From: Arctopsyche grandis
Lineage: Eukaryota > Arthropoda > Insecta > Trichoptera > Hydropsychidae
Reading direction: 5' to 3'
NCBI RefSeq assembly: GCF_051622035.1
Contig: NC_135355.1
Span: 21,530,986 to 21,594,985, forward strand
Length of the DNA: 64,000 nucleotides
In this document: piece by piece, positions 23,349 to 35,244 of the stretch
How the letters are laid out: each line of letters opens with the position of its first letter
Numbering within the stretch: position 1 is the stretch's first letter
Notes under the pieces: generated by a model
Databases searched by the model: none
Told to the model about the DNA's origin: nothing
The model's input: only the letters and a program-made list of their open reading frames with translations
Made by a program: the position numbers and the translations under genes

Positions 23349-26330
23349 TCATCATCATCATTTACAGCCATTCGCCATCCACTGCTGGATGAAGGCCTCT
23401 CCAACACGCTTCCACTCGTCTCTGTTTTGCGCAACACTCATCCATCTCATTCCGCACATTTTCCTAATTTCGTTCACCCATCTTCCTTGCGGTCTTCCTT
23501 TTACTCTTTTGCCTTCTCTCGGGTACCATTCAAGCACTTCTTTTGTCCACCTTTCGTCCATCCTCCTAGCAACGTGACCCGCCCATTGCCATTTCAATCT
23601 CTTCACTCTATCCACTATGTCCACTACCCTTGTCATATTTCTCACCCACGTGTTCCGCTTCCTGTCTTTCCTCGTTATGCCAAGCATACAGCGTTCCATA
23701 CTTCTTTGAGTGCATTGGATTTTATTTTGCATCTTGGCGTTCAGTGTCCAAGTTTCACATCCATACGTCATCACTGGCAAAACGCATTGATCAAAGATCC
23801 TTTTCTTCAGGCAGAGTGGCATTTTTGATTTAAAAACAGCATTCATCCGTCCAAATGCACTCCACCCTAATTTCATACGTCTCTTTATCTCTTCATTTTT
23901 ACTACCAGACATGTCAATTATTTGACCTAAATATAAATAATTATTTACTACTTCTACTGGTTTATCATCTAAGGGGATGCTATCAGGCATGCAATAACTA
24001 TTGAACATTAGTTTAGTCTTATCTACGTTAATTTTTAATCCTACTTTTCTACTTTCCCTGTCCAGCTGTGTTAGTCTGATAAGTAGGTCAGCTGAATCAC
24101 GAGCTACTAAAACTATATCGTCTGCGAACCGAAGGTGACTCAAAAAGCGACCATTGATGCTTACTCCGGCTGTATCCCAATCCAATTTCCTGAAAACTCC
24201 CTCAAGCACCGCATTGAATAACTTGGGCGAGATTGTATCTCCTTGTCTTACTCCTTTTCCTATGCTAAATCTATCTGTACCTGAAAAAATTTTAACCGAA
24301 GCTGTGGCATTCTTATATATTGCAGCTAACAGTCCCACATAGGGTTCCGGCACTCCCTGTGTTTTTAGAGCGTTAAGTACTGCATTATGACTAACTGTAT
24401 CGAAGGCTTTCTCATAATCGACGAAACCTAGGCACAATGGCCGTTGATATTCGTTGGCGCGCTCGATTAGTTCGCCAACTACTTGGAGGTGGTCCATTGT
24501 GCTGAAATTTGCCCTAAACCCTGCCTGCTCTATAGGTTGGTTCTCGTCGAGGATATTCTTCAGCCTTTCTGTAATAACCTTCGTGAAGAGCTTGTAGACC
24601 GCTGAAAGTAGACTAATGGGTCGGTAGTTCTTGATATCGCTTTTGTCGCCTTTTTTGTGTATTAAAATGATAGTTGCGTTATTCCATCCTTCTGGTATAG
24701 CTTGGTTCTGGATGCATTTGCTGAAAAGCCTAGCTAAGATATTAATTAGGGGGGGGCCGCCACATTTTAGTAAGTCAATGGGAATATTATCTTCCCCTGG
24801 GGATTTACCGTTCTTTGCAGTTTTTAGCGCGGCCTCTACTTCGCTAGGCAATACTGCAGGAACCCTTTGGCCGTGTGTCGATTCCAGAGCGGGGAATTGG
24901 CCGTTGTCGTTCTCGTATAGTTTTGCATAGAACGTGTAAACTCTGTCTATGATTTCTTCTCTATTCCTAATTATTACTCCGCTCTCTGATCTGATTGCGA
25001 TCATTTGGTTTTTGCCTAAGAAAAGATCCTGTTTGCACTTTTTCAGGCTACGGTTATTCTTAATGGTATTTTCTATTAGCTTGCTGTTAAAATCCCTGAC
25101 ATCCCTGACTATTCTCTTTTTAATTTCCTTATTTACTAGATTGTATTCTTGCTTATTATTATCCCTATCTAAATTCCTTTTATGCTTAATTAGGTTTTTT
25201 GTTTCCGCTGAAATTTTGCTTAATTTAATCTGTTTCCTGAATCCACCTAATTTCTTACCTGTTGAGGTTAGAACCGAACTAATTACAGTGTTCAATTCCT
25301 CGATGTCTGCTTCTGGGTTTAATTTCCCGTATCGATTTCCAAGTTCGAGTTCGAATTCCTTTTTCCTAGACCTTAGTTGAGCGAAATCTGGAGAGTTACT
25401 GCATCCTTTTATTAATTTCCTACGTTCGCAATTTATATTAATGGCCATCTTGGCACGGACTAATCTGTGATCGCTACCTATATCTACTTTACTTAAAACA
25501 CTAACGTCTTTAACGGAGTGCAGGGCATTTGTTAGGATGAAATCGATCTCGTTTCTGTCTCCTTTAGGACTCTCCCAAGTCCACTTATTGTTGGTGTTTT
25601 TCCTGAAAAATGAATTAGTGATAAAGAGCCTGTTGTGTTCTGCGAATTCTATGAGGCGATCGCCTCTGTCGTTTCTTTGGCCGGTACCAAAATTGCCTAC
25701 TGCTCTTTCAGTATTTGCCTTTTGTCCTATTTTTGCGTTAAAGTCGCCCATGATTATTTTAAAGTGGTGACGGCTATTATCGTATGCGTCCTGTATTTTT
25801 TCGTAGAAGTCTTCTATTTCCTCGTCTGGGTGGCTAGATGTGGGGGCGTACACTTGGAAGATTTGACAAGTGTACCTGCTCGAGATTCTTAATACTATAT
25901 AGCATATACGTTCCGATATGTCGCTTATTTCTATAATATTTCTTTCTATTCTCTTATTGATAAGAAACCCTACTCCTCCTATTCTACCATTTGGTAGCCC
26001 TCTCCAGTAGAGACAGTTACCACTTTTTAGGATTATTTGGTTTTGCTGTTTTCGTCTTACTTCACTAAGTCCTATTATATCCCATTTGATATTTTCTAAT
26101 TCATTCTCTAATGCAAGCACACTTCCTTCACTCGATAACGTTCTTACATTGTACGTGGCTAAATACAGGTTTCTATTAGCTAAGCTATCATCCATCGTCA
26201 CTCTTACCTTGTTGGAGGTTTGGATATTATTTTTCTCGCATTTATCCAAGATGTGTTGAGAAAAAGGCGGTACTTGAGAGAGATTTCCATTCAAGGAGTG
26301 AGTTCTTACCGCCATAGACTCTTCTCTGTG
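23347..26330 (-). mobile_element. RTE/BovB-like retrotransposon, near full length
   Basis: Contains one long open frame and ends on the minus strand in GGCTGTAAATGATGATGATG followed by (TA)n. A short-repeat tail instead of poly-A is typical of RTE elements. The 5' boundary is not sharp; sequence upstream of the first ATG (26315) has no second copy in the window to compare with. Confidence 0.85.
23358..26315 (-). CDS. RTE endonuclease/reverse transcriptase ORF
   Basis: Intact 985-aa frame. It begins with an apurinic-type endonuclease ([13 protein letters not shown] about residue 48, [16 protein letters not shown] about 189, GSDHRLV about 280). Reverse transcriptase follows: [18 protein letters not shown] about 555-570, [11 protein letters not shown] about 635, [20 protein letters not shown] about 727-735 with both aspartates kept, and then a C-terminal [15 protein letters not shown] and WAGHVARR region. 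The enzyme nicks target DNA and copies the element RNA in place. This type is often mis-annotated as craniofacial development protein 2-like. All key motifs are intact, so the copy could be active. The first ATG is used as the start; an ATG at about residue 41 (MDDS) is an alternative. Confidence 0.93.
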   Translation of the reverse strand: MAVRTHSLNGNLSQVPPFSQHILDKCEKNNIQTSNKVRVTMDDSLANRNLYLATYNVRTLSSEGSVLALENELENIKWDIIGLSEVRRKQQNQIILKSGNCLYWRGLPNGRIGGVGFLINKRIERNIIEISDISERICYIVLRISSRYTCQIFQVYAPTSSHPDEEIEDFYEKIQDAYDNSRHHFKIIMGDFNAKIGQKANTERAVGNFGTGQRNDRGDRLIEFAEHNRLFITNSFFRKNTNNKWTWESPKGDRNEIDFILTNALHSVKDVSVLSKVDIGSDHRLVRAKMAININCERRKLIKGCSNSPDFAQLRSRKKEFELELGNRYGKLNPEADIEELNTVISSVLTSTGKKLGGFRKQIKLSKISAETKNLIKHKRNLDRDNNKQEYNLVNKEIKKRIVRDVRDFNSKLIENTIKNNRSLKKCKQDLFLGKNQMIAIRSESGVIIRNREEIIDRVYTFYAKLYENDNGQFPALESTHGQRVPAVLPSEVEAALKTAKNGKSPGEDNIPIDLLKCGGPPLINILARLFSKCIQNQAIPEGWNNATIILIHKKGDKSDIKNYRPISLLSAVYKLFTKVITERLKNILDENQPIEQAGFRANFSTMDHLQVVGELIERANEYQRPLCLGFVDYEKAFDTVSHNAVLNALKTQGVPEPYVGLLAAIYKNATASVKIFSGTDRFSIGKGVRQGDTISPKLFNAVLEGVFRKLDWDTAGVSINGRFLSHLRFADDIVLVARDSADLLIRLTQLDRESRKVGLKINVDKTKLMFNSYCMPDSIPLDDKPVEVVNNYLYLGQIIDMSGSKNEEIKRRMKLGWSAFGRMNAVFKSKMPLCLKKRIFDQCVLPVMTYGCETWTLNAKMQNKIQCTQRSMERCMLGITRKDRKRNTWVRNMTRVVDIVDRVKRLKWQWAGHVARRMDERWTKEVLEWYPREGKRVKGRPQGRWVNEIRKMCGMRWMSVAQNRDEWKRVGEAFIQQWMANGCK

Positions 26331-27042
26331 GTCAGCTTTGACAGATAGTCATCCTAGGTATCACTTGGATCACTTATGAGTTATTACATGCCATTTAACA
26401 GGGTTACTTTGTAAGTGAAAGTAGTTAGTTATGATAATAATAGATTAGCAATTGTTATACTACTTTTTTACAGATCTTTATCGTGAGACGCCTCTTTGGA
26501 GACAACGGATTTATATATGTGAGTGCGGTTTGCAATTTAATATTTTAATAATAAATTTAGTAAAGAATATAAAATTACACGAATTACTTTAATATAAATT
26601 AAATATGAAAAAGAACTATTAGACAGTTGGGAAACACCGTTTCTGTTTGCTATTATTCTATTAAGTAAAGTTCGTTAAAAATTTTTGTCTGAAAGCAATT
26701 ATGTGGAAGATTTATTGCTTCTGTGGGACCGAATTTTGACTGGCGAGCAGGGACCCTTATTTTTTTTGTATTCAGGTAGGGAGATGTATCTCGTTCGTAT
26801 ACGCTTTTGTAACTGACACAAAATTAACACAAAATTTTTCGCAATCACTGATATTAAAAACGCTGTTAACGGCCGATCGTCTGTTTATTTTTACACTTAA
26901 ATTATACTAGGATGCAATTAGTAAAATAAGTGATTAGATGGTTAAATTTTTAGATTAAATTTCGTGCAATAGCCGGGTTTAAGCGAGTAATAGCGGGAAG
27001 AACGCAGAAGCACGTCTTCCCCGCATGACACGAAAGACCGAA

Positions 27043-27044
<2 letters not shown>
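26331..27044. other. Intergenic, no gene seen
   Basis: AT-rich single-copy-looking sequence upstream of the RTE; may include its untranslated 5' region. Confidence 0.5.

Positions 27045-27093
<49 letters not shown>
27045..27093. repeat. (TA)n microsatellite
   Basis: About 49 bp of uninterrupted TA, next to repeat E. Confidence 0.97.
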
Positions 27094-27094
<1 letters not shown>

Positions 27095-27205
27095 GTGCTT
27101 GTAAAAAATACGTGTTGCATTATAACAGCTTGTATGTATAGCATGACCCAAGATACAAACATGTAAGTATTTAAATTCTAATAAATATACACACATATAT
27201 ATATA
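27094..27205 (+). repeat. Repeat E, copy 1
   Basis: Shares GCTTGTAAAAAATACGT, GCATTATAACAGCTTGTATG, TAGCATGACCCAAGATAC and AAGTATTTAAATTCTAATAA, in the same order, with the reverse complement of 42603-42727. The copies differ by small indels. Family unknown. Confidence 0.8.
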
Positions 27206-27365
27206 GCAATTTCTTACATTACCTCTTCATTTTCTTAAGCTCAACAAAGCTTTCTAGATGATAATCGTATTAGATTTTCATCTCGAGTTTAATTAATCCT
27301 TAAATTAGATTTTTATAACATGAAAAATTCATTATAAAATTCACAGAAAATGCCTACAAAATATC

Positions 27366-27460
<95 letters not shown>
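27366..27460. repeat. (TA)n microsatellite
   Basis: About 95 bp of uninterrupted TA. Confidence 0.98.
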
Positions 27461-27464
<4 letters not shown>

Positions 27465-28606
27465 ATATAATTTTATTTTTCAAATATCGAACATGTAACA
27501 TATTGAAGTAATTGTAGCTATGTTAACTAAACTATGTTAATAAATGATATATAAAAAATACGTAGGCATGTACGTAACGGAAAAGTCACATTTTCCACCA
27601 CATTTGATAAACAGAACGGATTTTTGTTTTGTCAAAAGGCGTCAATTTTCGTTTTATGATAATTTTAAACGTAATAATTATATCGGTAAATGTCTTTTAA
27701 ATTTCAATAATGTGTACTTAAAATTCTAAATATTTTATAGGTACGTATAATAATTGCGCACCGATTTACTCACGCCACGGCAATACTCGAGTACTCACAC
27801 ACAACAGCCAATGACAGTCAAACAGCTAGCGGCGAGCGAGCCGAGTGGGTCCGCCTTGTCTCGCAAAAAAGATTCGACGCGTGCAGATCGAACACAGAAC
27901 CGACACATTACTTTTATATTTTTAACGACAGATATTACCAAGTTTTGTGCATATTTTCGCAAACAATATACACATACTTTTCATTAAGAACTTAACAACT
28001 TGTTTTTTCAATCAAATTATTACAACTTACATATACATACATATGTATTTATAATATATTAATTAAATTGACAATGCCGATTATGTACCATCGGCATTGC
28101 CAGAAATGGTTCAAACAAAGTAATTGTTTGAACCATTTCTAATATCTATTTAATGATTGTAACTTTACTTGTGCCATCAATTTAAGTTTTGATCAATTTG
28201 GAAGAACGTCTATGTCGAAGTTGAACGTCTTTATGACAACATTTCTCATCGCTATTTTCCTTCAAAATTATCGTAAATTCAAATTTAGTTCCCCGAATTC
28301 TCTCTACCCCCCCCCCTCTCCCCGCCCCCTTATAACTTCCTCCTAAGTTTGAGATCTCACAAAGAGTTGCACAACTTCAAAGAGCAAAGAACTAGTTCTC
28401 TGATGATACCTGGAACATACATATGTATGTATGTAGTAATATCCAAGTACTACCTGTATGCATGGAATCTTGTTGAAGTTTGCGTATTAATTTGGAGATG
28501 AGTTTCATATTATATTACACCGAGAAACATTTGATTAGTTGACAATTATTGTTCTAGATACTGAACAATACAAATCTTTGTATGTATGTATGTACATATG
28601 TACATG
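27461..28606. other. Intergenic, no gene seen
   Basis: Includes a more GC-rich patch at about 27755-27900 without recognisable coding content, the twin hairpins at 28072-28140, a C-rich run at about 28305-28330, and TATGTATG simple sequence. Confidence 0.5.
28072..28140. repeat. Two adjacent hairpins
   Basis: First stem: CAATGCCGAT (28072-28081) pairs exactly with 28090-28099 around 8 nt. Second stem: AGAAATGGTTCAAAC (28102-28116) pairs exactly with 28126-28140 around 9 nt. Only 2 nt separate them. No other copy was seen in the window. Confidence 0.9.
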
Positions 28607-29301
28607 CAGTGGTGTGGTGCTAAATAAAAAAGAACCAGGTCGTGTTTAATTTTTACGCCCCCACCCCACCCCGCTTTCTTCCTTACGAAAAAAAAAGATT
28701 GTATCCTAATATTGGTAGTTCAAATATTTATAAAAAAAATCAAATAATAATTAACAAATATTCTTATTTGTTGAAATTATGAGCTATTTTCTCATATTTT
28801 ATTAAAACTTCCATAATGGATCCTCTTCAACATCTTTGATTTTGCAAAACCCGTGTTTGTGTGTCAACCTTTAGCAATACTAAAACCATGTACTTTTATC
28901 AAAAAACTATCAAATTTTAACATGAGAGTTTAGAAATCACTATTCATTTAAGCTGAGTCCCTCATTTTATCCATCCTCAAGTGCCTATAGTCAATAGTTC
29001 AAAGAATGTTTTCTCTCGAAGTTTTGGGTGGTTTTAGATTAAAAATCAAATAAATTTCATTAAACGTCCTTTAAGTTTTGAATATGCTCACATTACTATT
29101 CAACTGTTTCTCATCGAGTGCTAGAACGAGAATGCTAACAATATTTGGAATACAAAATTTTATATGAAATTTTACTAAACATGTTTTTTAATTGTACTCG
29201 AAAAAAAATGTTTATATTAATCAAAGTGCCAGGGAGGCGACATGGCTCCAAAAAAAGAACCAGGGCGGCGACCTGCCCGGCCTGACCCGACTACACCACT
29301 G
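28607..29301. mobile_element. hAT-like non-autonomous element with 8-bp TSD
   Basis: The left end CAGTGGTGTGGTG and the right end CGACTACACCACTG are inverted repeats with about two mismatches. The flanks are a perfect 8-bp duplication TGTACATG (28599-28606 and 29302-29309). A subterminal AAAAAAGAACCAGG block occurs near both ends in the same orientation. The 695-bp interior has no transposase frame. Confidence 0.88.
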
Positions 29302-29309
29302 TGTACATG

Positions 29310-30775
29310 CATATGTACATAATGGAGTATCTCAACTTTTATCTCTCACATGTTTGGATATTGCAAACAAGAAGCTTTCCCAACATTTAATGGAAAAAAA
29401 AAACTTTACTATCTGGGACGTTTCAATACTACCGCGAAAATAGTTGGGAAAGCTTCGGAAATTGATTCGCTTCAATCTGAGTGGTGTTGAGAGCTTTTAA
29501 AATTCAATAAGGGGCGCTATGAAGGAGCGGCTGAAAGTCGACATTCGAAAGGTCGTGCGCTTGGTTTTCAATCAAAAGGAAAATACCCTTCGGAAAATGG
29601 ACTCTAAGACTCTTGAGACGTGTTCCATTATTGACACGTGTGAAAATATAGTAATTTATACTATATAAATACTCAGATAAAAATGTCAAGCTATTTGATC
29701 GCCATTTTTTCTTTTTTTAACATTCCTTTAGTACCATGAAAGTTTTCGACTGGGTATATTGATGAATAACCAAGATTCGCATATTTCGCTCAGGCCTAAT
29801 GTCAATGAACATACGCGTTAATGCATATTAATTAAATCAATTCTGAATATCTAAAAAAATCGAACCGAAGTAAAATGCACCACGATTCTAAAATTATCAA
29901 AAAGTATAAGCCTTGATTTTAAATCGCCATATACTTTCTATATTAAACTATATATATTCCAAAACCATCCTTTGAACGTGAACGGACAAAAAACTAGTTA
30001 TTATTTAATGAACTCGTTTTTATAGTATAACACTAGTAAATTAAATAGTTTTGTTTAATACATCCTTATACCTTCATAAATGAACTAACCGTATTGCCAG
30101 GCGTTGCTCGGGTGAGTGAAATTCAGATAAAAATATATGAAACCCGACCCCGTCCCTTCCACGAACTGTCCACAACCTAAGGCAAATAAGATACAATGAG
30201 ATTTTAAAATATATTTAAAGTTGAAAATATTTCCAAATAAATTTAACGTTTCTTCCATGGAAAAATTGTGATTTAAATTTAATCGATATCTAAATCGTTA
30301 TATAAATCCTTAAAAATGAAATATAATCGAATCTAGAGAATCCGAAATCAAACTACAGATGAATAATATACATTTTAATAATAAAAACTTTTCTTTAATT
30401 AAGTGCAAAATACGATTTTTTTCTTTTTATATGTTGGAATTATTTTGAAATTATGAATACCCTTCTTTCTTGATTTTCAAATATAGTAAGTGTAATACGG
30501 TGGATTTTATGATAGATATACATATGTATGTACATACATATATGCCCAATTAAAAAAGTAAATATATTTACATATGTAGCTGTGAAAAATATTGCCCGAA
30601 CATGATTACGAATAGTAATGATTACAATGAAATAAAAGTGGCATGATTCCAAACCTAAAGTGATCAGTAAATTAAATAAAAAGTAAATATTTTCTTATTC
30701 TTACAAGTGTATCTACACAGAAGATAGATTGCCAATAAAAAAAAAACAGCCCTGCCGAGACAGTGGGTTAACACT
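29310..30775. other. Intergenic, no gene seen
   Basis: AT-rich sequence with a TACATATGTA simple cluster at about 30525; no supported gene. Confidence 0.55.
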
Positions 30776-30847
30776 GCCGTGACCAGGAGTCGAACCTGGG
30801 TTACTACGGCCACAACGTAGGGTCCTAACCACTAGACGATCACGGCT
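30776..30847 (-). tRNA. tRNA-His (GTG)
   Basis: The minus strand folds as a canonical 72-nt tRNA: acceptor GCCGTGA/TCACGGC with discriminator A, D arm with AGTGGTTAGGA, anticodon stem CTACG/CGTAG around the loop TTGTGGC (anticodon GTG), and T arm with GGTTCGACTCC, which is also a good B box. A run of ten T follows 28 nt downstream, a Pol III terminator. No intron. The flanks CAGCTCTG (5') and CAGGGCTG (3') can pair around the whole tRNA, as at the second copy. The tRNA part is identical to 42127-42198. Confidence 0.93.
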
Positions 30848-31500
30848 ACCAGAGCTGATATTATTTCGAATGAAAATTCCAGTTTTTGTATTAAGCCAAC
30901 TAATTGAAATCACTTTCACTTCGGGCAGACTTGGCCGCGCCTGCGACGAATTGGGTAATTCGCTTGTAACGATCTCATTTACCAATTGATACATGCAACA
31001 TTGGCGTGCTCGTATTTATTTATTTTTTTGAATGGCAAACAACAAAAAAAAATATATACATATACACATATACATATATCACCGGGGATGATCTAAATTG
31101 AAGTAAAACTCATTCATCCCGCCGTCATCGCCCTCCCATTTTATCGGCCTTTCTATCTCTCTTCGTGTTTTTGGCAAAATTGCTTCACATTTTTTCGTCG
31201 AAATTCCAAAACTGGTCCTTTTTTATTCAAGTACATTTTTCTTCAGAGACGTATAAAAATTTCATCGATGACGCTCGTCAACGATGTCACATTATAAGTA
31301 TGTGTGTAGCTTTTTTACTCTATCTAATACATATTCCCAAACATTCAAGAAGCAATGTAAATTGATTTCATTATGTGGTTATTCAAAACTACACAAATAA
31401 TATTAATTACCAATGAATTCGTTCAACTTACATAGTATCAATAGTTTGTGACATATGTATTTTTCAAATAAATAAAAAAGATTATAAATAATTTAAGTCG

Positions 31501-31571
31501 ACTAATTTGGCCACTTCGACGTTACTCGGGCGATGCCACGTTACCGGTGTCGTCTGAGTGACCAAATTAGT
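31501..31571. repeat. 71-bp inverted repeat
   Basis: ACTAATTTGGCCACT (31501-31515) pairs with 31557-31571 with one mismatch, around a GC-rich 41-nt middle. It may be a tiny MITE; no other copy was found here. Confidence 0.6.
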
Positions 31572-32039
31572 ATTGTGTCAATCCGGTTTAAGCGAGACAA
31601 AATGAACATATGTATTACATTCATATGATTCGGATTTTTGTCAATAACTAAGAAGATTAATAATAAATTCTGGATGTTTTCAATTCAAATGTGATGCTTT
31701 AATACTATGGATTCGTTTCTGCGGACTCGCAAATCAATAGCCATCGAAATTCATAAGAAAATATTGCCGCCGTATGAAAAACGGTTATCTCACTCCTGCG
31801 AACGAAATAGCGACGACGATAAAAATAAGAAACAGAAAAAAGACACAAGACAACTGGAAGATAAAAAAATTGAGCCCGAACCCTAACGAAAAAATCATAT
31901 TTCACGGCACAAACCTAATGTTGTCGAAAAAGAGGAAAAATATAAAAATCATATGTCGCGGCTCTCTAACTGAATTTACGTACGTTTCTGAAAATGCCTA
32001 TACAAATCATACTCATATAAACAATATACATACATATAT

Positions 32040-32210
32040 CAGTGGCGTGCAGTCAAATTCTCCCTGTTTTCTTCGCACAGCCTTACTTACGTGTGAGCGA
32101 GCAGGACACAAGAGGATGCGGTATGACGTCACAGCATCCTCTTGTATCTTACTCGCGCAAATTTAAATAAAACTGTGCGATAAAAGAGAAATTTCTACCG
32201 CCCGCCACTG
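32040..32210. mobile_element. Short hAT-type MITE with internal palindrome
   Basis: The ends CAGTGGCGTGCAG and CCGCCCGCCACTG share the CAGTGGCGG-type terminal repeat. The right end is the same as that of the autonomous hAT ending at 2476, so that element may mobilise it. Inside, ACAAGAGGATGC pairs with GCATCCTCTTGT around TGACGTCA. The site is in ACATATAT simple sequence, so the target duplication is unclear. The internal AGCGAGCAGGA and CTCGCGCAAATTTAA motifs resemble those in the foldback at 37681-38078. Confidence 0.75.

Positions 32211-32294
<84 letters not shown>
32211..32294. repeat. (TA)n microsatellite
   Basis: About 80 bp of TA directly after the MITE end. Confidence 0.97.
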
Positions 32295-32303
<9 letters not shown>

Positions 32304-34142
32304 CAATTACAGTAAAAAAGTTCTTCAAGGTCAATCAATTGGAGTTTTAAGTCTTATTTATTTTTGCGGAGGCGAAATTGAATCTATACTGTACTGTACC
32401 AATATTGTAATTATGTGGCGAACGCTTTTGTCTAACATTTGTTTATTTATTCAAGCGATTTCGCCTCGAGAATTCTCATTATAATTTCAATTCACTCTCT
32501 GTTTTTGAACTTCAATTAAATCATTAAGAAGGCTTTTATTAATTTCCATGCAAAACCTTTCGGTCGATTTTCTTTCTACCTAACAAACTTTGCGTAGATT
32601 ATGTAGTAATTAATATATGTATTTAATATTGTTATAAATATAATAACTATATTAAAATATAAAAAAAATAAAAATGATATAATAAGTATTGATAATAAAT
32701 GAAATAGGAAAATTTGGATTTGAAGTAAGAACACTGTAAATATACGTGGAATGAGAACTATAATCTTCGATGAAATTGTATGTCATCTCTTCTTTAGAAA
32801 ATCCCTAGTGGATAACCTACATATGTATATGCATAGTGTAATCTCACCTTGACAGGCTATTCATCATTGATATCTAACATTGAAACGTCAGAATATATTT
32901 GTGTAGGTTATATGTATATTCCATTTTAAATTAGAGTCCAGCATGAATTTTTGATACGATGAATGAAATCTATGTACATTAAATAAAATTCCCGATTATT
33001 TCTTAGACACCACAAATTTTAGATGGAAGCGTAAACATGTTTTCCGTAATGAAAACTTATTTATAATTAACAATTGAAGTTCATTGTTGAATTTTTGTTA
33101 AACTGTGTACGCGAGCTCTTACTTCAATCGCTTCCGAATTTGAAATTCCAATCCGCGTAAAACTTTTAATTAATTAATTACAATCGTTGTTTATATTATA
33201 TAACGATAATATCCTAATTGACGTTTATATTTTTCCTTGAATAACAATATTTTTAGTACAAAATTCATAAAGATTGAAATTATTTTTGCTTGAAATAATC
33301 TATTAATTTGCATTTATGAAGCAACTCGTATAAAATGTATAATTTTCCTTTTCGTTTACTTTTATTTTAGATCTCATCTTTTCATCTATTTTGCATATTT
33401 TAATATCCAGAGAGTAGATATTATCATAACAAAATGGTTAAAATTTTATCAATTTTAATGAAAACATGTTTTCCCCAATGTACATTAAATCTCAAAATTA
33501 ATGGCTAGACTAGACTAGATTGTCTGAAGTAATATTTTACATAAAACAGCTTAACTGTTCATTGCATTTTAAGTTATGCATGTACACAAATAGGTGGCCA
33601 GGTTCATCCATTCTATGAAACCCATCTATCTATTATATTACATATGTATGTACATATGTATTTCATTTATTTGTTTGTACATAATAAATACATGAAAAAG
33701 TCATTACTCTAAGCATTAATATTAAAAATAAAATAGAATTTACTTAACAATATATACACTCGCTGGTTCGATTCACCAAACTGCTGGTGAGATTTGGGTG
33801 TTTGTGACTCCAAATCGATCGTTTCTCTATCAGATTTTGAAACGATTCCTGAAAATTGGTAATAGATCATTTCCTGTTGTCACAAAATCTTTGTGTATAA
33901 TTTGTAAAAATTATGCACAGTAATCTGAAATCTATAGATGTCTCTATAATTTCGTGTTTATTATGTGTATAAAAATTGTAATAATAATTGTGCACAAAAT
34001 CTAAAAATAATCCATAGATGTCTCTATGATTATTATTTCTGTACTTGATTAATCATTGTATTCAATGTTTATTGAACGTATGTACTGTATACGTTGTCTG
34101 ACCGTTCTCGTACACTCGTCACATTGGAGCGATCTGTAATGA
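32295..34142. other. Intergenic, no gene seen
   Basis: Very AT-rich; a near-repeat of about 60 bp (AAATCTATAGATGTCTCTATAA type) occurs at about 33925 and 34000. No gene supported. Confidence 0.55.
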
Positions 34143-34368
<226 letters not shown>

Positions 34369-34879
34369 ACATGAATTTGCTAAATAATAATATAAACTTT
34401 GGAAAACCGTACTATTTCAAAGTGATTGAAAAGTTTTGGAATATACCTACGTATGCATGTATGTACATACATATATGTATGTAAAACGAGGCGTTCGGAA
34501 ATCATTTTAATAACTGGTACTTCCAAAAAACCATCGATCAACATAATTATTTATTATGTTTATTCGTTTATTTACTATACCCAAAATTTCAGAAACAAGC
34601 ATCAATGTGGAGTCGGTAAAAAAACACAACTCCAACTCGTAACTGACAGTCCTGGTTATATCTTCTGTATCTGGCTTCGATTGACTTATTCGGGTAGTTT
34701 TGCATATTTTTTTCATTTCTGTGGATAAAGCTCCTGCAGGAACGACCTGGTTTGATCTTCAACACACAAATTCTGTGCCAGGGGAACTCCTTCGGTAAGG
34801 CCTCAAGGTACCCAACGATCAACAATTGTAAATACATATGTACGTACATATGTATGTGTGTATGTACATATATACGGTT

Positions 34880-35135
34880 AAGGTGGTTATCCACGTAGAC
34901 ATTTGTCTGCAGACATGTCTAGTCGTTGCGGTTTCTCAGAGGAAATCTATTTATTAAGACAACACTTCAAACAGTCAGAAAATCTTTACACTACAATATA
35001 TAATAAAACAATTTTTAGCAGACGAAGTTGAGATTTATCTCTCGTGGTATCTCTATCTATGTATGACGAATTACGTGGCCGAAAACCATATGAGAGACTT
35101 GTCGGTAGACAATTCTCTACGTGAATAGTCTACTT
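34880..35135. mobile_element. MITE-like inverted repeat, family G
   Basis: The left end TATCCACGTAGACATTTGTC is similar to the reverse complement of the right end (ATTCACGTAGAGAATTGTC). Both are followed by CTGCAGACA/CTACCGACA-like sequence. A related one-sided fragment (CATTCACGGAGACATTTGTC) lies at about 60608. The target duplication was not resolved. Confidence 0.6.
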
Positions 35136-35244
35136 ATGGGCAATCCACGACTGTAATCCATTCCAAAATGACTATACATACTTACATTCATATGCATATG
35201 CAAGTACACCCCGTTGTATATAACCTTACCCACAGCCACTAGAA

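Noticed and set aside
24154-25892. Plus-strand frames of 62-143 aa opposite the RTE ORF
   Set aside because: They are antisense shadows of the 985-aa ORF and recur opposite the degenerate copy (18255-19430, 19711-19899).
28072-28140. CRISPR-like or microRNA precursor reading of the twin hairpins
   Set aside because: The stems are too short for a typical animal microRNA precursor, and there is no repeat-spacer periodicity.
30713-30994. Minus-strand frame with RDRLVVRTLRCGRSNPGSTPGHGS
   Set aside because: It is a conceptual translation of the tRNA-His gene and its flanks; the same string recurs at 41974-42184.
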